From an uncultured Eubacteriales bacterium (GTDB taxonomy: Bacteria > Bacillota > Clostridia > Lachnospirales > Lachnospiraceae): a DNA stretch of 7,746 nt. The notes beneath the pieces were generated by a model. That model did no database searches. It had not been told where the DNA came from and saw only the letters and a list, made by a program, of their open reading frames with translations. The stretch covers positions 1 through 7,746 of the forward strand of contig CACZSO010000291.1 in the NCBI GenBank assembly GCA_902783795.1, read 5' to 3'. Numbering within the stretch: the first letter of the stretch is position 1; each line of letters begins with the position of its first letter. Of the stretch, positions 6,387 to 7,746 are shown piece by piece. A program made the position numbers and the translations under genes.

Positions 6387-7082
6387 ATGAAAATGAGAGG
6401 AACCGCGTATGGCGTGGGCGGAGGACCCGGTGATCCGGAACTTTTGACACAAAAAGCCATCCGCCTGATCCGGGAGAACGATGTGATCGCTGTGGCAGGG
6501 AAGGACGCGAAAGAAGCCGTGGCTTTCCGGATCGCTGCAGCCTGCGTGCCGGAAATACAGGAAAAAGTACTGGTGCCTGTATACATGCCCATGATTAAGG
6601 ATAAAGAAAAACTCCGGGAGGCACATGCCAAAGGGGCAGAGATCCTGGAAAGTTATCTGGACCAGGGAAAGAATGTGGTCTACCTTACCCTGGGAGATCC
6701 TACCGTTTACTGTACATTTACCTATCTTCAGGAGATCCTGGAAAAGGATGGGTATCCGGTGGAGCTGGTTCCCGGTATTACATCCTTCACGGCCGCAGCG
6801 GCTCGGCTGGGTGTTTCCCTGGCTGTGCGGGATGAGATGATCCATGTACTGCCGGCTGTCTTTAGATCAGAAGAGCCGCTGACGTTCCCGGGCACTTATA
6901 TCCTGATGAAGTCTGCCAGTAAGATGAAGGATGTGAAGGAGATGCTTAAGAATAGCGGACGGGAGATCCTGGCGGCAGAAAAATGCGGAATGCCGGGGGA
7001 GAAGATCTACAGAAGTGTGGAGGAGATCCCGGATGATGCCGGGTATTATACCCTGATCATTGCAAAAGAGAAAAAAGAGTAA
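6387..7082 (+). CDS. cbiL: Precorrin-2 / cobalt-precorrin-2 C20-methyltransferase
   Basis: Predicted S-adenosylmethionine-dependent methyltransferase that adds the C20 methyl group to (cobalt-)precorrin-2 in corrin ring synthesis for vitamin B12. The 231-residue product has the tetrapyrrole methylase fold signatures: YGVGGGPGDPELLT (8-21), VVYLTLGDPTVYCTFTYLQE (97-116) and VPGITSFTAAAARLG (128-142), then a C-terminal substrate/SAM segment around YILMKS (171-176) and EKCGMPGEKIYRS (198-210). The GDPTVY plus PGITSF pairing, with length near 230, fits CbiL/CobI better than CbiF, CbiH or CobA. The start may be two codons downstream (6393). It begins 15 nt after the MATE fusion stop and ends the co-directional gene run before a terminator. 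No other cobalamin gene and no cobalamin riboswitch is seen here, so cobalt versus metal-free substrate cannot be decided; CobI remains an alternative name. Confidence 0.88.
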   Translation: MKMRGTAYGVGGGPGDPELLTQKAIRLIRENDVIAVAGKDAKEAVAFRIAAACVPEIQEKVLVPVYMPMIKDKEKLREAHAKGAEILESYLDQGKNVVYLTLGDPTVYCTFTYLQEILEKDGYPVELVPGITSFTAAAARLGVSLAVRDEMIHVLPAVFRSEEPLTFPGTYILMKSASKMKDVKEMLKNSGREILAAEKCGMPGEKIYRSVEEIPDDAGYYTLIIAKEKKE

Positions 7083-7093
7083 GATCGACTGAT

Positions 7094-7128
7094 GAAAAGA
7101 GGAAGGGCCGTAAGCCCTTCCCCCTTTC
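7094..7128. terminator. Hairpin terminator between convergent genes
   Basis: GGAAGGGC (7101-7108) pairs with GCCCTTCC (7114-7121) around a 5-nt loop; an outer GAAA/TTTC pairing (7094-7097/7125-7128) extends it across a small internal mismatch. Read on the minus strand, the hairpin is followed by a T-rich run (TCTTTTC), which serves the right-hand gene. On the plus strand the tail is CCCTTTCATTT, a weaker U-tract. The outer stem overlaps the stop codon of the right-hand gene (7127-7129). Confidence 0.7.
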
Positions 7129-7746
7129 ATTTATTCAGTTTTTTAAACAATCGGGCGTTCCAGAAATCCATCCCCAGTTCATCTACATAAAAATGCAGGA
7201 TGGCTTTGTAGTTTTTAGTGGCAGTGGAAAGCATGATCCAGTCAGTGTCAGTACGGACAATGTCTTCTGCATAGGCAAATAAATGCCCTCCGATCCCCTG
7301 GCTTCTGTGGCCGGGCTTTATATATAATTCTTCCACTTCAAAATACTTTGTACCGGCTTTCATGAAGGAAGTGTCTCTTTCAGAGGTCTCCATGTGGCCA
7401 AAGAGATAACCAATGGTCTCCTGGCCGTTTTTTGCAAGGAAGATCCGGTTCCCCTCAATATCGGTTTTTTCATTTTTCCGGTAGCCGTGGCAGCTGTTTT
7501 CGGCTTCCCAGTCTTCTGACATCTGGATCAGCTCTGTAAGGACCTCATGATTCATAGCCGCTTCCGTAAAGGAAAGGCGGCTCAGAAACTGTTCTTTTTT
7601 TGTATCAGGGCCGTAAAGGCGCAGATATTGTACGATAACGGGGATGATAGGCGGAGAGATCATGGTTATACTCAGTTCTTCTGGAGAGAAGAAGCGGAGT
7701 TCTTCGATCTCTTCTTTCTGAGGCGTCAATGTTCCGTGATATTTCC
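7127..7746 (-). CDS. GNAT N-acetyltransferase with an N-terminal NUDIX-like tail (5' end outside window)
   Basis: The frame runs uninterrupted from its TGA stop to the right edge. An apparent start at 7729 is a TTG with no ribosome site, and in-frame codons continue upstream (KYHGT), so the protein is cut by the window. Numbering from that TTG, residues 1-40 (TPQKEEIEELRFFSPEEL, then SPPIIPVIVQYL at 25-36) look like the C-terminal end of a NUDIX hydrolase domain. Residues about 53-200 form a GNAT domain with the acetyl-CoA-binding pattern VEELYIKPGHRSQGIGGHLF (132-151; R142-x-x-G145-x-G147) and the later AILHFYVDELGMDF (176-189). GNAT enzymes transfer an acetyl group from acetyl-CoA to an amine; the substrate here is unknown. 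The NUDIX box itself would lie beyond the edge, so the NUDIX part is an inference from the tail only. Confidence 0.82.
   Translation of the reverse strand, partial: KYHGTLTPQKEEIEELRFFSPEELSITMISPPIIPVIVQYLRLYGPDTKKEQFLSRLSFTEAAMNHEVLTELIQMSEDWEAENSCHGYRKNEKTDIEGNRIFLAKNGQETIGYLFGHMETSERDTSFMKAGTKYFEVEELYIKPGHRSQGIGGHLFAYAEDIVRTDTDWIMLSTATKNYKAILHFYVDELGMDFWNARLFKKLNK

Noticed and set aside
6027..6845. 272-codon minus-strand open frame across the MATE/cbiL junction
   Set aside because: Antisense to two well-supported genes, rich in His, Cys and Ser with no recognisable domain, which is typical of a mirror frame of coding DNA.
7727..7729. TTG as the true start of the GNAT protein
   Set aside because: No ribosome site is seen, the frame stays open to the edge, and the upstream codons continue a NUDIX-like C-terminal tail.

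Overview
The window looks like chromosomal DNA of an anaerobic clostridial Bacillota, probably a gut Lachnospiraceae-type organism of roughly balanced base composition. This rests on purine-rich Shine-Dalgarno sites (AAGGAG, GGGAGG), on the protein families present (an ACT/UPF0210 pair, a GPH/SLC45-like carrier, a MATE protein fused to an RsbW-type ATPase domain, an anaerobic-type cobalamin methyltransferase), and on a GC-rich multi-hairpin intergenic repeat of a kind I associate with gut clostridia. I cannot assign a genus from the sequence.

Layout: the left edge cuts an AraC-family regulator, of which only the C-terminal DNA-binding domain is visible (2-358, +). A bidirectional hairpin terminator (396-432) separates it from a convergent glycerophosphodiester phosphodiesterase gene (445-1197, -). 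The divergent gap 1198-1471 holds a repeat of four or five consecutive hairpins with 3-nt loops plus a degenerate extra hairpin. To its right lie five co-directional genes with gaps of 10-48 nt, a likely operon (1472-7082, +): an MFS carrier, a small ACT-domain protein (UPF0237), a UPF0210/DUF711 'PFL family' protein, a MATE transporter fused to a GHKL/RsbW-like ATP-binding domain, and a CbiL/CobI-type C20-methyltransferase of cobalamin synthesis. A second hairpin terminator (7094-7128) separates this from a convergent reading frame (7127-7746, -) that is open to the right edge. It encodes a GNAT acetyltransferase preceded by what looks like the C-terminal tail of a NUDIX hydrolase.

How the genes work together: only the ACT and UPF0210 genes form a pairing I know to be conserved, and its function is unestablished. 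The operon otherwise combines two membrane transporters and one isolated cobalamin enzyme, with no pathway evident from the window. The most unusual protein is the MATE-ATPase fusion, which suggests a transporter with a built-in nucleotide-binding, possibly kinase-like, regulatory module. The second fusion, NUDIX-GNAT, is only partly visible. No rRNA, tRNA, CRISPR array, transposase, attachment site or phage gene was recognised.
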